From Candidatus Gastranaerophilales bacterium (GTDB lineage Bacteria > Cyanobacteriota > Vampirovibrionia > Gastranaerophilales > Gastranaerophilaceae), in assembly GCA_905234865.1 (NCBI GenBank), contig CAJOJE010000002.1, positions 62,001-126,000 of the forward strand: 64,000 nucleotides of DNA. Reading direction: 5' to 3'. The notes under the pieces were generated by a model. The model saw only the letters and a list, made by a program, of their open reading frames with translations, was not told the DNA's origin and did no database searches. Made by a program: the position numbers and the translations under genes. Shown here in pieces: positions 1-8,439 of the stretch (its first letter is position 1; every line of letters starts with the position of its first letter).

Positions 1-1682
1 GTTTTATAGGGTTCTACATTAAAAATCGGATAATTTAACAGTTTTGTATAGCTGTTATCAACACTGCTCGGATATCCCGTCGTATTTGTAACATAGCTTC
101 CGCCGTTCGTTACATAATTAACATAATTTGTATCTAAAGTAGGCGTAGCAATAGAACTATATGTTGATGAAGTAAACAATTTCGGTACATTTCTTCCTGA
201 CTGACCTATTGCGCCGGGCGTACCGGTAGAAGTTGAATATTTGCCGCCAATACCTTGAGCACCGCCATTTACCATATAAATTACGTTACCCGAACTGTCA
301 TATATTGCACTTGAAACTCCGCCCGTACCGTCTGAGCCGTTTGTAGGATTAGAACTTGTATATCCGCCTTTTCCGCCTGTACCGCCCGCACCTACTCTTA
401 CATAATAAGTTTGCCCGGGAGTAACTTTTAAACGTTTTATTTTCACCATAGTGCCGCCTGCGCCGCCGCCGCCCGTTCCGCCTGCATCTTCTTCAACCCA
501 GCTTGTATAAATGCACCCCGGCTCACCCTTTGTTGCACCAAAATACATTTTGGTCCAATCCTCATTACCGTCTACATTTAATAACGCTGTCGGCGTTGCA
601 TTATTAACGGAGCAAATGCTTGCATTATCAGGACAAAGAAATATTCCGCTTTCTCCGATACCGCCTTGTCCGCATGTACCGTAACCCAGCGCTTGTCCGT
701 CGGAAGAATGCGGAACACCGCCAAGCAAAGGTTGTTTATTCGCAACGCTGTATCCTGAATATACAAAAGAACCGTATTCTGCCCCATAACCCTGACGATA
801 ATTTCTCATAGGAATATGGCACTTTTCAAAAAATGAGTTACCCCTTTGTTCGCTACCCTGAAATAAAGAAACATCTCCGTATGAGCAGCCGAAATATGCA
901 TCGGTAGTTCCTGAAGTCAGAGCATAGTCCTCTCCTCTTTCATCTCCGAAACCGTTTATCCAGTATTGCGCCATATTGGTTGAATAATCCGTTTCAAACA
1001 TTTGAACGGAAAAACTGTACGGATCTCTAATCGTTTGATCGTCAACAAGTTTAATAGTTACCTGTTTTGGAGCTCTTATGCTTGCAATATGGCGATAACC
1101 GCCGATTAAAAATGAAGGCCATTCAAAATCGACAAGAGCCGGCGAAGTTCTTCCGCTTCTTGGAGCGCAATAAGTTCCGCCATATAAACATCTTCTTTCG
1201 CTAAAAGGTTCTCCGGCTTCACCGTAACCCGACATATAGTTTATTTTAAAATTCTTCATTCTTTCTGTGTACAGATTAATTGTTTCCATAACATCCGTTG
1301 TGGAAGCACCGTTCATTATAGAAGCACCTACAATATGTGCTTCTTTATCTATTGTTTTTCCGCCTGCAGCGCCGCCTCCGCCGCCGCCTCCCGCTACAAG
1401 AGTTAAATCAATGTAATTAACGCCTGTCGGAACAGTAAAAGCATATTCGGAGCACTTATTCGTTTCAATATAAGTTTCCGTTGAAGAACCGTCAGACACT
1501 GATGTTTGATAGCATACGTTATTTTTAGCATTATTTGAATCGGTATATGAATAAATTTCATAATGCCTATCTTTTATTGACGTTTTTTTTAAGAATAGCG
1601 GAGCTAAAGCTACAAGTCCGACGGACAATATTAATAAAGTTACTATAACTTCTGCAAGTGAAAAACTCTTTAATTGTTTCAT
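1..1682 (-). CDS. Glycine-rich pseudopilin-like protein, C-terminus cut by window edge
   Basis: The start codon is at 1682-1680 and the frame stays open to base 1, so the 3' end is missing (about 560 codons visible). The N-terminus (MKQLKSFSLAEVIVTLLILS) has a short basic leader, a prepilin-peptidase-like junction S|FSLAE with Glu at +5, and a hydrophobic helix, as in type IV pilins and pseudopilins. Around residue 75 a 'YAFTVPTGVNYIDLTLVAGG' strand leads into poly-Gly, and several further Gly-rich blocks follow. It is a clear paralogue of the next gene (1706-3883), which lies 23 bases upstream in the same direction, so the two probably form an operon. It would be exported and membrane-anchored or assembled into a pseudopilus. 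Its biochemical role is unknown. Confidence 0.75.
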   Translation of the reverse strand, partial: MKQLKSFSLAEVIVTLLILSVGLVALAPLFLKKTSIKDRHYEIYSYTDSNNAKNNVCYQTSVSDGSSTETYIETNKCSEYAFTVPTGVNYIDLTLVAGGGGGGGAAGGKTIDKEAHIVGASIMNGASTTDVMETINLYTERMKNFKINYMSGYGEAGEPFSERRCLYGGTYCAPRSGRTSPALVDFEWPSFLIGGYRHIASIRAPKQVTIKLVDDQTIRDPYSFSVQMFETDYSTNMAQYWINGFGDERGEDYALTSGTTDAYFGCSYGDVSLFQGSEQRGNSFFEKCHIPMRNYRQGYGAEYGSFVYSGYSVANKQPLLGGVPHSSDGQALGYGTCGQGGIGESGIFLCPDNASICSVNNATPTALLNVDGNEDWTKMYFGATKGEPGCIYTSWVEEDAGGTGGGGAGGTMVKIKRLKVTPGQTYYVRVGAGGTGGKGGYTSSNPTNGSDGTGGVSSAIYDSSGNVIYMVNGGAQGIGGKYSTSTGTPGAIGQSGRNVPKLFTSSTYSSIATPTLDTNYVNYVTNGGSYVTNTTGYPSSVDNSYTKLLNYPIFNVEPYK

Positions 1683-1705
1683 TTTTATTTAAGATTAAAC
1701 CTTTC

Positions 1706-3883
1706 TTACCTTGTCCAATCCAGCACAACATACCCCGGAGTGCCATTTGCGCCGTTTCCGCTTCTTTGTGTATTAATAAAACCGCCGCCCGAGCCTCCGT
1801 TTCCTGCTGAACCGTAATCTCTTTCAAGTACGTTCGGAAGAACTATCTCAAATTCTTCGGCATTTGGAGATGATACATTACAATGAGTAAAATATTTATT
1901 TATATCATAATATTGGTTATTTGATAAAGTAAAGGTATTCTTATATGTAGCATTCGTATAATTACCCGCTGAGTCCGTTCTGCCGTCAAAATTACCCATG
2001 AAATAAGGAGGACAAGAAGCAGAGCCGTCAGTTAAAGATAAGCCGCCGCCTCCTCCGATATATGCAGCCAAATAATTGTTAATTAAAACTCTCGGGTATA
2101 AACCGTCATATCTGCTGTTTTGAATTCTGGGGGAAGTACCGTTAACGGAACTTATTGTGTAACCGCCGTATTTACCGTCCCAGCTTGAACGATCCACGGT
2201 ATTTTGAATAAAAGTTTTATAAGGCTCGTTATCGAATAAAGGGTATTTTAAAATTCTTCCATAAGAAGTAAGGCTTGCACCGCTTGTAATAGCAGCCGTC
2301 GTCATTAAAGTATCGTCAATATGCATAGCATTCAAATAATCTTGGCTGCCTGCAAAAATATAAGCAAAGTTACGTCCTGTTAACCCAAATCGATTTTTAT
2401 AATCTGATATTACATTGGTAGGCTTTGTGCCCGTATATTGTAAAATACCGCCTCTGCCGCCTGCATTTCCGCCCGTTACGAGATACATAAGTTCGGAACC
2501 TCTTGCAATTGCGGATGAAACACCGCCCACACCGTCGCTTCCTATGCTATAACCTCTGTTAGAAGGAGAAGCAACACCGCCTTTGCCACCACCGCCGACG
2601 TAGATATAAAGTTTTTCACCGGGGGTAACGGGGATTGCAAGAAGCCTTGCAAAGGTACCGGGGGCACCGCCACCGCCGGGCGTTCCCATACCCATACTGT
2701 TTCTTTCTATAAGAACTCCGCCGTTTTGTCCTTGAGTAGAAGTCGACATGGTTGCGGTGGTGAAATTTTGACAATAATAATTATTTACATGATGAGATAC
2801 ATACCCGTTAGTATTACAGTATGTTCCAAGAACTACTGCATCCTGTCCCGTACCGCCCGAGCCTGCGCCCATATAAGCAACAGTTCTTCCACCGGGGCCA
2901 CCTTTTATAATTTGTCCGCTGGCACGGCCCCAACCTTCCGTATACTGTTTTGCTTTCTCACCGCCGCCGCCCGGAACAGAAGGATAATAATTATCATACA
3001 ACACATGACAATAATCATTAAAAGTGGTTGTTCCGTACGAGTAACTTGAGCCGCCCACAACGCAATACGCTGCCAAACTTGAAGCATCAATTCTGTATTT
3101 TATTTCATTTGTTGATGTGCTGCCACCATTCGATGCATTTGTAAATGCAACATACATTGAACCGTCAGATTCTCTACCGAGAGTTATGGTTGCTTGAGTA
3201 TTTATATTTTGCTGCCAATCCAAAAGAGCTTTATAATTGCGCCCAAACATATATTCTTTAGGAATATCATGGTTTAGTATAAGAGGAGAAGAATCTCCAC
3301 CCTTTCCTCCATGTGTCAAATTAACAACATTGCTGCTGTTAACGGCAGTGCCCGCACTCTCGCCGTCTTTACCTTTTGCCGCTAAATATCCGATTCTTAT
3401 TGCATTTGTAAAATCGGGCAAAAAGAGTTCATTTCCCGAACCGGAATATGACGCCGTAACGGTAGTTGTATAGTTGTTATCAGGATTGATATAATTTTTA
3501 ACAGAATTTTTTAATGCCACCGAAGAATCAGACTGTGAGCCCGATGAACCGCCTCCGCCGCCGCCCGCTACAAGGGTTGCGTTAATATAGTACACATTTT
3601 CCGGTACGGTAAATTCATAAATGGAGCAATTAGTAGTCTGGGAAAAACTGACTGCAGAACCAACACCTGAAGCATAACACCTGAGGGGCTTTCCCGATTT
3701 GTTTGCCGCATAATCCTGATATTGGTAGATAAAAGTTAAACTTTCTTTATTTTTTGTTTTTACACGTTTTGTAATCCCCGGAGCCATAACGACCATGAAA
3801 GCCGTTACGATAATAAGAGCAATCAAAACTTCCGCCAGCGAAAAAGCTGATTTGAAGCTGTTTTTATATTTTATCTTTTTCAT
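1706..3883 (-). CDS. Glycine-rich pseudopilin-like surface protein (725 aa)
   Basis: The N-terminus carries the class III signal A|FSLAEVLIALIIV with Glu at +5 after a basic leader, then one hydrophobic helix (about residues 14-36). Around residue 85 comes the module 'EFTVPENVYYINATLVAGGG', followed by many Gly-rich blocks such as GGGGKGG and GGGGAPG, and by 'DGVGGVSSAI', which recurs in the paralogue at 1-1682 as 'DGTGGVSSAI'. Ordinary pseudopilins have fewer than 250 residues, so this is a pilin leader on a large Gly-rich ectodomain. Function is unknown; adhesion or a surface fibre is a guess. The start is well placed because the leader begins at once. Confidence 0.8.
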   Translation of the reverse strand: MKKIKYKNSFKSAFSLAEVLIALIIVTAFMVVMAPGITKRVKTKNKESLTFIYQYQDYAANKSGKPLRCYASGVGSAVSFSQTTNCSIYEFTVPENVYYINATLVAGGGGGGSSGSQSDSSVALKNSVKNYINPDNNYTTTVTASYSGSGNELFLPDFTNAIRIGYLAAKGKDGESAGTAVNSSNVVNLTHGGKGGDSSPLILNHDIPKEYMFGRNYKALLDWQQNINTQATITLGRESDGSMYVAFTNASNGGSTSTNEIKYRIDASSLAAYCVVGGSSYSYGTTTFNDYCHVLYDNYYPSVPGGGGEKAKQYTEGWGRASGQIIKGGPGGRTVAYMGAGSGGTGQDAVVLGTYCNTNGYVSHHVNNYYCQNFTTATMSTSTQGQNGGVLIERNSMGMGTPGGGGAPGTFARLLAIPVTPGEKLYIYVGGGGKGGVASPSNRGYSIGSDGVGGVSSAIARGSELMYLVTGGNAGGRGGILQYTGTKPTNVISDYKNRFGLTGRNFAYIFAGSQDYLNAMHIDDTLMTTAAITSGASLTSYGRILKYPLFDNEPYKTFIQNTVDRSSWDGKYGGYTISSVNGTSPRIQNSRYDGLYPRVLINNYLAAYIGGGGGLSLTDGSASCPPYFMGNFDGRTDSAGNYTNATYKNTFTLSNNQYYDINKYFTHCNVSSPNAEEFEIVLPNVLERDYGSAGNGGSGGGFINTQRSGNGANGTPGYVVLDWTR

Positions 3884-4123
3884 TAATTACATACCATTTA
3901 AACGATTTTGTACATACTTCGTCTATTATTCAGTATAACTCATGTTAAAAACAGTTTCAATTGTATTACAAATGTTAAGGAATGTTGCATTATTCGTATA
4001 TAAAAAAGCAATATTTTTAATATAAATTATTTTATATAAATATAAAGAGGAAATAAAGAGAAATTCATAACACCACTCATTTAACTGCCACAAATTACAC
4101 AAAAGAGGAAAAAACCAAAATTT

Positions 4124-4150
4124 AAGCCCCTTAAAAAGGGGCTTTTTTTT
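4124..4150. terminator. Hairpin with T-tract downstream of the S1 gene
   Basis: Arms AAGCCCC (4124-4130) and GGGGCTT (4138-4144) enclose a 7-base loop. The plus strand continues with eight T; the minus strand continues with AAATTTT. It follows the minus-strand S1 gene that ends at 4170, so termination of that gene is the likely role, although the stronger T-tract faces the other way. Confidence 0.6.
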
Positions 4151-4169
4151 AAATTATATTTTGGAATTT

Positions 4170-5222
4170 CTATGCTTTTTTTGATAAATCAACGCTTAAA
4201 GAAATTCTCTTATCATCGGGATTGAACTTCAAAATTACCGTATCTATCACTTCGCCGACATCAAGAATGGTGTTGTGTTCATTTTGGTATTGAATAACTT
4301 CCGCTTGAGGCAAAAGCGCTTCAACACAGGGATAAACTTCGACAAATGCGCCGAAATGTTTAATTCTTGTGATTTTACCTTTAATGATTTCACCTTCCTG
4401 AATTTTTCCTTTTGCTTCAACCCAAGGGTCAGGCTCCAAGTTTTTCAAGCTCAAAGAAACTCTCTGCTTGTCAAAATCGACGCCTATAATTTCAACATCA
4501 ATTTTTTCACCGATTTTAAGGATGTCACCCGGATGATCAACCCATTTCCAGCTTATTTGAGATAAAGGCAAAAGTCCGTCAACTCCGCCTATGTCAATAA
4601 ATGCGCCGAAATCGGCAATTCTTACGACTTCGCCTTTTACGATTTGACCGACTTCAAGTTGTGAAAAGACATCTTTTTTAACTTCTTCAAGTCCGTCGGA
4701 ATAGATTTTTCTGTTTGATAAAATAAAGTTGTTTTGAAGAACGTCAATTGATAAAATTTTGAGTTCGATTGTTTGTCCCACGATAGAATCGGTTTCTTTT
4801 GAACGGAGGTGAGACGAGGGAACAAAACCTCTTATTCCCAAAACATCGACCAAAATACCGCCTTTAACAACTTGAACGACCGTTCCTTCAATGATTTTAT
4901 CCTGAGCTTTAATTTCTTCAAGCTGTTTCCAATTATATGCACTTGCAACTTTTTTATACGATACCGTCAGTCTTCCGTCTTCATCTTCATCTTTGATGAT
5001 TAAAAATTCGTATTCTTCACCTAACTTTAAAACATCTTCCGTTTTATCTTCTTTGTTGAGTTTTGATTCTCTTTCGGGGCATATTGCGCTTGATTTTGCA
5101 CCTATATCAACAATGACGCCTTCGCTGTCGTATCCTTCAACGGTTCCCTTTACTAAATCACCCTTCTTAAAGCTGTATTGATATTTTTTAAGAAGTTCTT
5201 CATACTGTTCATCGGAAATCAT
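4170..5222 (-). CDS. rpsA: 30S ribosomal protein S1 homologue, four S1 domains
   Basis: A 350-residue protein with four successive S1/OB RNA-binding repeats beginning near residues 20, 105, 190 and 275. The third is the most canonical (GEVVRIADFGAFIDIGGVDG, then a strand ending RVSLSLKNL). A good ribosome site (AGGAG, 8 bases before ATG) supports the start. The protein would help mRNA bind the 30S subunit. A second homologue with the same domain count lies at 48251-49318. Cyanobacteria are known to carry two S1 homologues, so one copy may be the main ribosomal form and the other a more specialised RNA-binding version. I cannot tell which is which. It stands alone rather than in an operon. Confidence 0.85.
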   Translation of the reverse strand: MISDEQYEELLKKYQYSFKKGDLVKGTVEGYDSEGVIVDIGAKSSAICPERESKLNKEDKTEDVLKLGEEYEFLIIKDEDEDGRLTVSYKKVASAYNWKQLEEIKAQDKIIEGTVVQVVKGGILVDVLGIRGFVPSSHLRSKETDSIVGQTIELKILSIDVLQNNFILSNRKIYSDGLEEVKKDVFSQLEVGQIVKGEVVRIADFGAFIDIGGVDGLLPLSQISWKWVDHPGDILKIGEKIDVEIIGVDFDKQRVSLSLKNLEPDPWVEAKGKIQEGEIIKGKITRIKHFGAFVEVYPCVEALLPQAEVIQYQNEHNTILDVGEVIDTVILKFNPDDKRISLSVDLSKKA

Positions 5223-5322
5223 GGACGGTTTCTCCTATTAAACTATATATTCATACTAACATTTTTTTTAGAATTTGTAAATTATTGAGCAAAGAAGGTT
5301 TTATTGTGCTATTTTAATTTTT

Positions 5323-6243
5323 ATGGAAAACATAAGAAATACTCATATACTAAGAACGGGTTTCAGGCTGGTTTTTATATTAAATATGCTTTTTGAAGGA
5401 GATTATACGAAAAACGAAATCATTGATAAACTCCAAAAAAGTACGGGAATAAAAATTTCCAAGGGAACGCTAAAACTCGATTTAAACACTCTAATCGAAA
5501 CAGGGTGTAATATTATTCATAAAAATCGGGATGAAAATTACAAAATTTCGCTTGCCGATAAACATTTACCCTTCAGGATTTTTAACGGCGAGGATTATGC
5601 AATATTGGATATGGTAAAGAATGTTTCCTTGGATTTTTTGGGCTATAAAGAAATTTTTGCTCTTAAAAAATTTTATCGCAAAATTTCCGATTTTTTCGGC
5701 GAAGAATATGAAAAAATCGCAAATTTTTCATCATACGATTTCATTAACGAAAAAATTTTATGCGAACTCGAAACTGCGATAAAAAAGAAAGTTAAGGGGA
5801 TTATTATTTATGATTCGCCTTCGGGAAAGCAATTTGAGTATAAAGTTTTGCCGGTTGCAATTTTAAAAAGAGGCGGCAAAATTTACGTTGAATGCAACGG
5901 CGAAAAAAACGGAATATTAACATTAAGAGTTGATAATATAAAATCTTTTCAAAAAAACAAAGATTTAAAATTTGATTTACTCGACGGTAAACAAAAAAGA
6001 AAAGTAAGATATAGAGTTAAGAAGAAGTATTTTAAGAACAATTTGCTTGACAATACGGAAAAAATAATCTCGGAGTTTGATGATACTTTTTTAATAGAAA
6101 CAAACGAAAAAGACGACTTTTTCATAGTTCAGAGAATTTTAACGCTGGGCGAAAATTGCACCTGCATTCAAAACGAGAAAATAAAAAACGACGTAATTCA
6201 AGTTTTAAAAGAAACTTTAGGGAAATATCAAAAATGTTCTTAA
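5323..6243 (+). CDS. WYL-domain transcriptional regulator, first of a tandem pair
   Basis: A 306-residue protein. The N-terminal 70 residues look like a winged helix-turn-helix (GDYTKNEIIDKLQKSTG...ISKGTLKLDLNTLIETG). The middle matches the WYL pattern: a beta-rich stretch around residues 155-215 with 'VLPVAILKRGGKIYVECNG' and 'LRVDNIKSF'. A WCX-like tail follows (DTFLIETNEKDDFFIVQRIL). WYL proteins bind nucleic acid or nucleotide ligands and often control DNA-damage or defence genes. It overlaps the next WYL-like gene by 10 bases, recalling the PafB-PafC tandem of actinobacteria. No ribosome site is obvious. A weak -10-like TATTTT (5310-5315) sits 7 bases before the ATG. Confidence 0.7.
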   Translation: MENIRNTHILRTGFRLVFILNMLFEGDYTKNEIIDKLQKSTGIKISKGTLKLDLNTLIETGCNIIHKNRDENYKISLADKHLPFRIFNGEDYAILDMVKNVSLDFLGYKEIFALKKFYRKISDFFGEEYEKIANFSSYDFINEKILCELETAIKKKVKGIIIYDSPSGKQFEYKVLPVAILKRGGKIYVECNGEKNGILTLRVDNIKSFQKNKDLKFDLLDGKQKRKVRYRVKKKYFKNNLLDNTEKIISEFDDTFLIETNEKDDFFIVQRILTLGENCTCIQNEKIKNDVIQVLKETLGKYQKCS

Positions 6244-7115
6244 ATTCGGGTTTAAAAATTTTTGATATTATTGATTTGCTTTTTAGAAACCCTCAAAGCA
6301 GAAAAGATTTATCCCGTATGCTCCAAAACAAAAATACGGACATTGATTTTTTAACGGTCACAAAATATATAAGAACTTTGAGGGCGCTTTCTTTTGATAT
6401 TAAATACATAAATAAAAAGCTGTACATTTTTGACACACCGTTTGAAATCACTCTTGAAAAAGACGAATTAAAAGGTTTTTTAGTATTTTTATCGGTTTTA
6501 GATAAAATTTATAAACAAACTTCAAACAGGGAAGTTTTGTACACCAAAAGCAAAATGATAAAATTCATAAAAGATAAGGTTAAAGTTAATGAACGCCTGT
6601 TAAGCATAGACTTTAAGCCTTCCGATATCACAAATAAGCATTTGTTAAAACTTATGAAATTTGAAAAGGAAAACACAGAAAAAATAAAAGTAAAATTAAA
6701 AGGCAATAAATCTTATGTATCAATTCTTTATAAAGGCTTAAAATTTAAACGGGACGGGATTTTCATTACGGGAATAAGTTTAAAAAATTATAAAAATAAA
6801 ATTTTCAAACTTGATAAAACGGAAAAAATAAAGCCTCTTTACGATAATGAAAAATTCACCGTTCAGCCTTTTTACGATACCGTTTTCAAACTTACGGGCA
6901 GACTTATTAAAAATTACACTTTGAAAAAAGGTGAAAAAGCAAGGTACAGAACGGGAGAAATTCTTATTACAAGCAGATTTGAGGACAAAGAAGAATTGTT
7001 TTCAAGATTGTTGAAATACGGAAATTATTGCGAAATCGTATATCCTGAAGACGACATCAGAAAATTCTCGAATAAAGCAAAAAAATTACTTAAACAGTAT
7101 GAATTAATGCAATAA
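6234..7115 (+). CDS. WYL-like transcriptional regulator, second of a tandem pair
   Basis: I start this 293-residue protein at ATG 6234, inside the last codons of the upstream gene. A longer reading from 6156 would add 26 basic residues that only mirror the other frame. The N-terminus has a helix-turn-helix pattern (FDIIDLLFRNPQSRKDLSRML), the middle a divergent WYL-like beta region (YVSILYKGLKFKRDGIFITG), and the tail a WCX-like region (GEILITSRFEDKEELFSRLL). It probably acts as a heterodimer with its upstream neighbour, an inference from the overlapping tandem arrangement. It is more divergent from canonical WYL than the first copy. It runs head-on into the TPR gene at 7117. Confidence 0.65.
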   Translation: MFLNSGLKIFDIIDLLFRNPQSRKDLSRMLQNKNTDIDFLTVTKYIRTLRALSFDIKYINKKLYIFDTPFEITLEKDELKGFLVFLSVLDKIYKQTSNREVLYTKSKMIKFIKDKVKVNERLLSIDFKPSDITNKHLLKLMKFEKENTEKIKVKLKGNKSYVSILYKGLKFKRDGIFITGISLKNYKNKIFKLDKTEKIKPLYDNEKFTVQPFYDTVFKLTGRLIKNYTLKKGEKARYRTGEILITSRFEDKEELFSRLLKYGNYCEIVYPEDDIRKFSNKAKKLLKQYELMQ

Positions 7116-7116
7116 A

Positions 7117-7842
7117 TTATAATTCAATATAATTATCCATAATAATATTCATTAATTCTTTATCATTCGGGTTTGCCTGATATGCCATTTTATAGTAATC
7201 AAACGCCAAATCCCTGTCATCGAGAATTTCCAATATTTTTGCTATATTATAATAAGCATCGGCGCAATAGGGGTTAATTTGAGTCGTATAGAGGTATTCA
7301 TCAACCGCCTCTTTAAATTTTGCCATTTGCCTTAAAATATCGCCCTTTAAAAAATGTCCCAGCGCATAATCAGGGTCAATATCGACTGCTTTTTGCGCAG
7401 CTTGAAGCGCTTCCGTTAATTTATTTTCTTTTTTAAGCTGAATTGAATAAGCAAACAAAAGTTCTCTGTTGTTCGGGTCTTTTTGGATTAAATATTCAAT
7501 CGTATTCATTGAATTGTCCTTACCCTCAACACTTCCCACGCCGAGGGAAACTTCATATTCCAAAGGCGCCGATACATAATTTGTTCTTAAAACTTTATTC
7601 GGAACATTTGCTCCCACATCCAAAACAAAATCATCGTCAGATAAAATATCAATATTTTTAAGCTCAATGGAATAATTTAAGTCAACAAAATCTTTTTCGA
7701 TTTTTGGCAATTTTTGAACAAAATTCTGCACGTCTTGATTGTCGCTTTTATTAACGTCAACCGAAATTCCCGCATTGATTGTTTGTCCGAAAGCGCTTAG
7801 GGGAATTAAAAAAACCAATAATAACAATACTTTCTTAAACAT
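7117..7842 (-). CDS. Secreted TPR-repeat protein
   Basis: A 241-residue protein with a signal peptide (MFKKVLLLLVFLIPLSAFGQ, cleavage near residue 20) and at least three TPR units in the C-terminal half (for example PNNRELLFAYSIQLKKENK, PDYALGHFLKGDILRQMAK and PYCADAYYNIAKILEILDD). TPRs mediate protein-protein contacts, here in the periplasm or on the outer membrane. It begins one base after the stop codon of the HD-domain gene, so it is the last gene of the minus-strand chemosensory transcript (MCP, CheA, HD, TPR). That position suggests a scaffolding or output role for the same pathway. No enzyme motif is seen. Confidence 0.75.
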   Translation of the reverse strand: MFKKVLLLLVFLIPLSAFGQTINAGISVDVNKSDNQDVQNFVQKLPKIEKDFVDLNYSIELKNIDILSDDDFVLDVGANVPNKVLRTNYVSAPLEYEVSLGVGSVEGKDNSMNTIEYLIQKDPNNRELLFAYSIQLKKENKLTEALQAAQKAVDIDPDYALGHFLKGDILRQMAKFKEAVDEYLYTTQINPYCADAYYNIAKILEILDDRDLAFDYYKMAYQANPNDKELMNIIMDNYIEL

Positions 7843-8439
7843 TTAGCCTCTTTTAAATTTAACTTCTACGGAAAAAACTTTTTCTAAAAAGTCGGTTTTC
7901 CGTACCATTCCATTAACAAGTTCTTCATCAATCATTATATTTGGAGGAAATTCAAATGTCAAAATTTTACCCGAAAAATCATACTCCGTAATGAAATCCT
8001 CAACCAATCCCAAATGACGATTGTCCATAGAATCCGCAAGTCTTATAATCGAAGCCAAACAATCGGTTTTTCTTTTATCTTCGTCGTTTAGGGAATTATA
8101 AAGTTTATGCTTTTTATCAGGCAGGCTTTTTCTGTGATATCTTATAAGGCAGGCCAAAACTTTTATATCTTTTTCGTCTATTTCATCGGGCTTATTATAT
8201 AAAATGAATTTTGCGCCCGCTTTATGATGAGAAAGATTAAACTTATCTTCAAAATTTATCCCGATATCATGGAGCAAAGCTCCGCACTCTAAAAGTTTTA
8301 AATCGGCTTCGTTATTATATTTTTCAAGTTCTCTAAATATCGGTTTCAGTTTTTGAAAAAGGGTTAGTGCTAAAAATTTCGTATGCAAAAGATGATTTTT
8401 GTTTTTGGAATATTTTTTTACTATTTCATCAACATTCAT
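7843..8439 (-). CDS. HD-domain protein resembling the Ppx/GppA C-terminal domain
   Basis: A 198-residue protein with the HD metal-site pattern: H19 (LLHTKF), then LLHDIG (about residues 55-60), then HHK and RYHRKSLP, and a late 'IIRLADSMDNRHLG'. This order and the RYHRK motif match the HD domain at the C-terminus of exopolyphosphatase/pppGpp phosphohydrolases, here without the ASKHA catalytic half. A nucleotide or polyphosphate phosphohydrolase activity is likely, but the substrate is unknown. It overlaps the CheA gene by 4 bases (ATGA), so the two are translationally coupled. That links it to the chemosensory system. It is not an HD-GYP, since no GYP motif is present. Confidence 0.7.
   Translation of the reverse strand: MNVDEIVKKYSKNKNHLLHTKFLALTLFQKLKPIFRELEKYNNEADLKLLECGALLHDIGINFEDKFNLSHHKAGAKFILYNKPDEIDEKDIKVLACLIRYHRKSLPDKKHKLYNSLNDEDKRKTDCLASIIRLADSMDNRHLGLVEDFITEYDFSGKILTFEFPPNIMIDEELVNGMVRKTDFLEKVFSVEVKFKRG

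Noticed and set aside
2726-3473. Plus-strand ORFs of 78-107 codons inside the Gly-rich pseudopilin gene
   Set aside because: They are shadows of GGN-rich codons on the other strand, without ribosome sites or conserved features.
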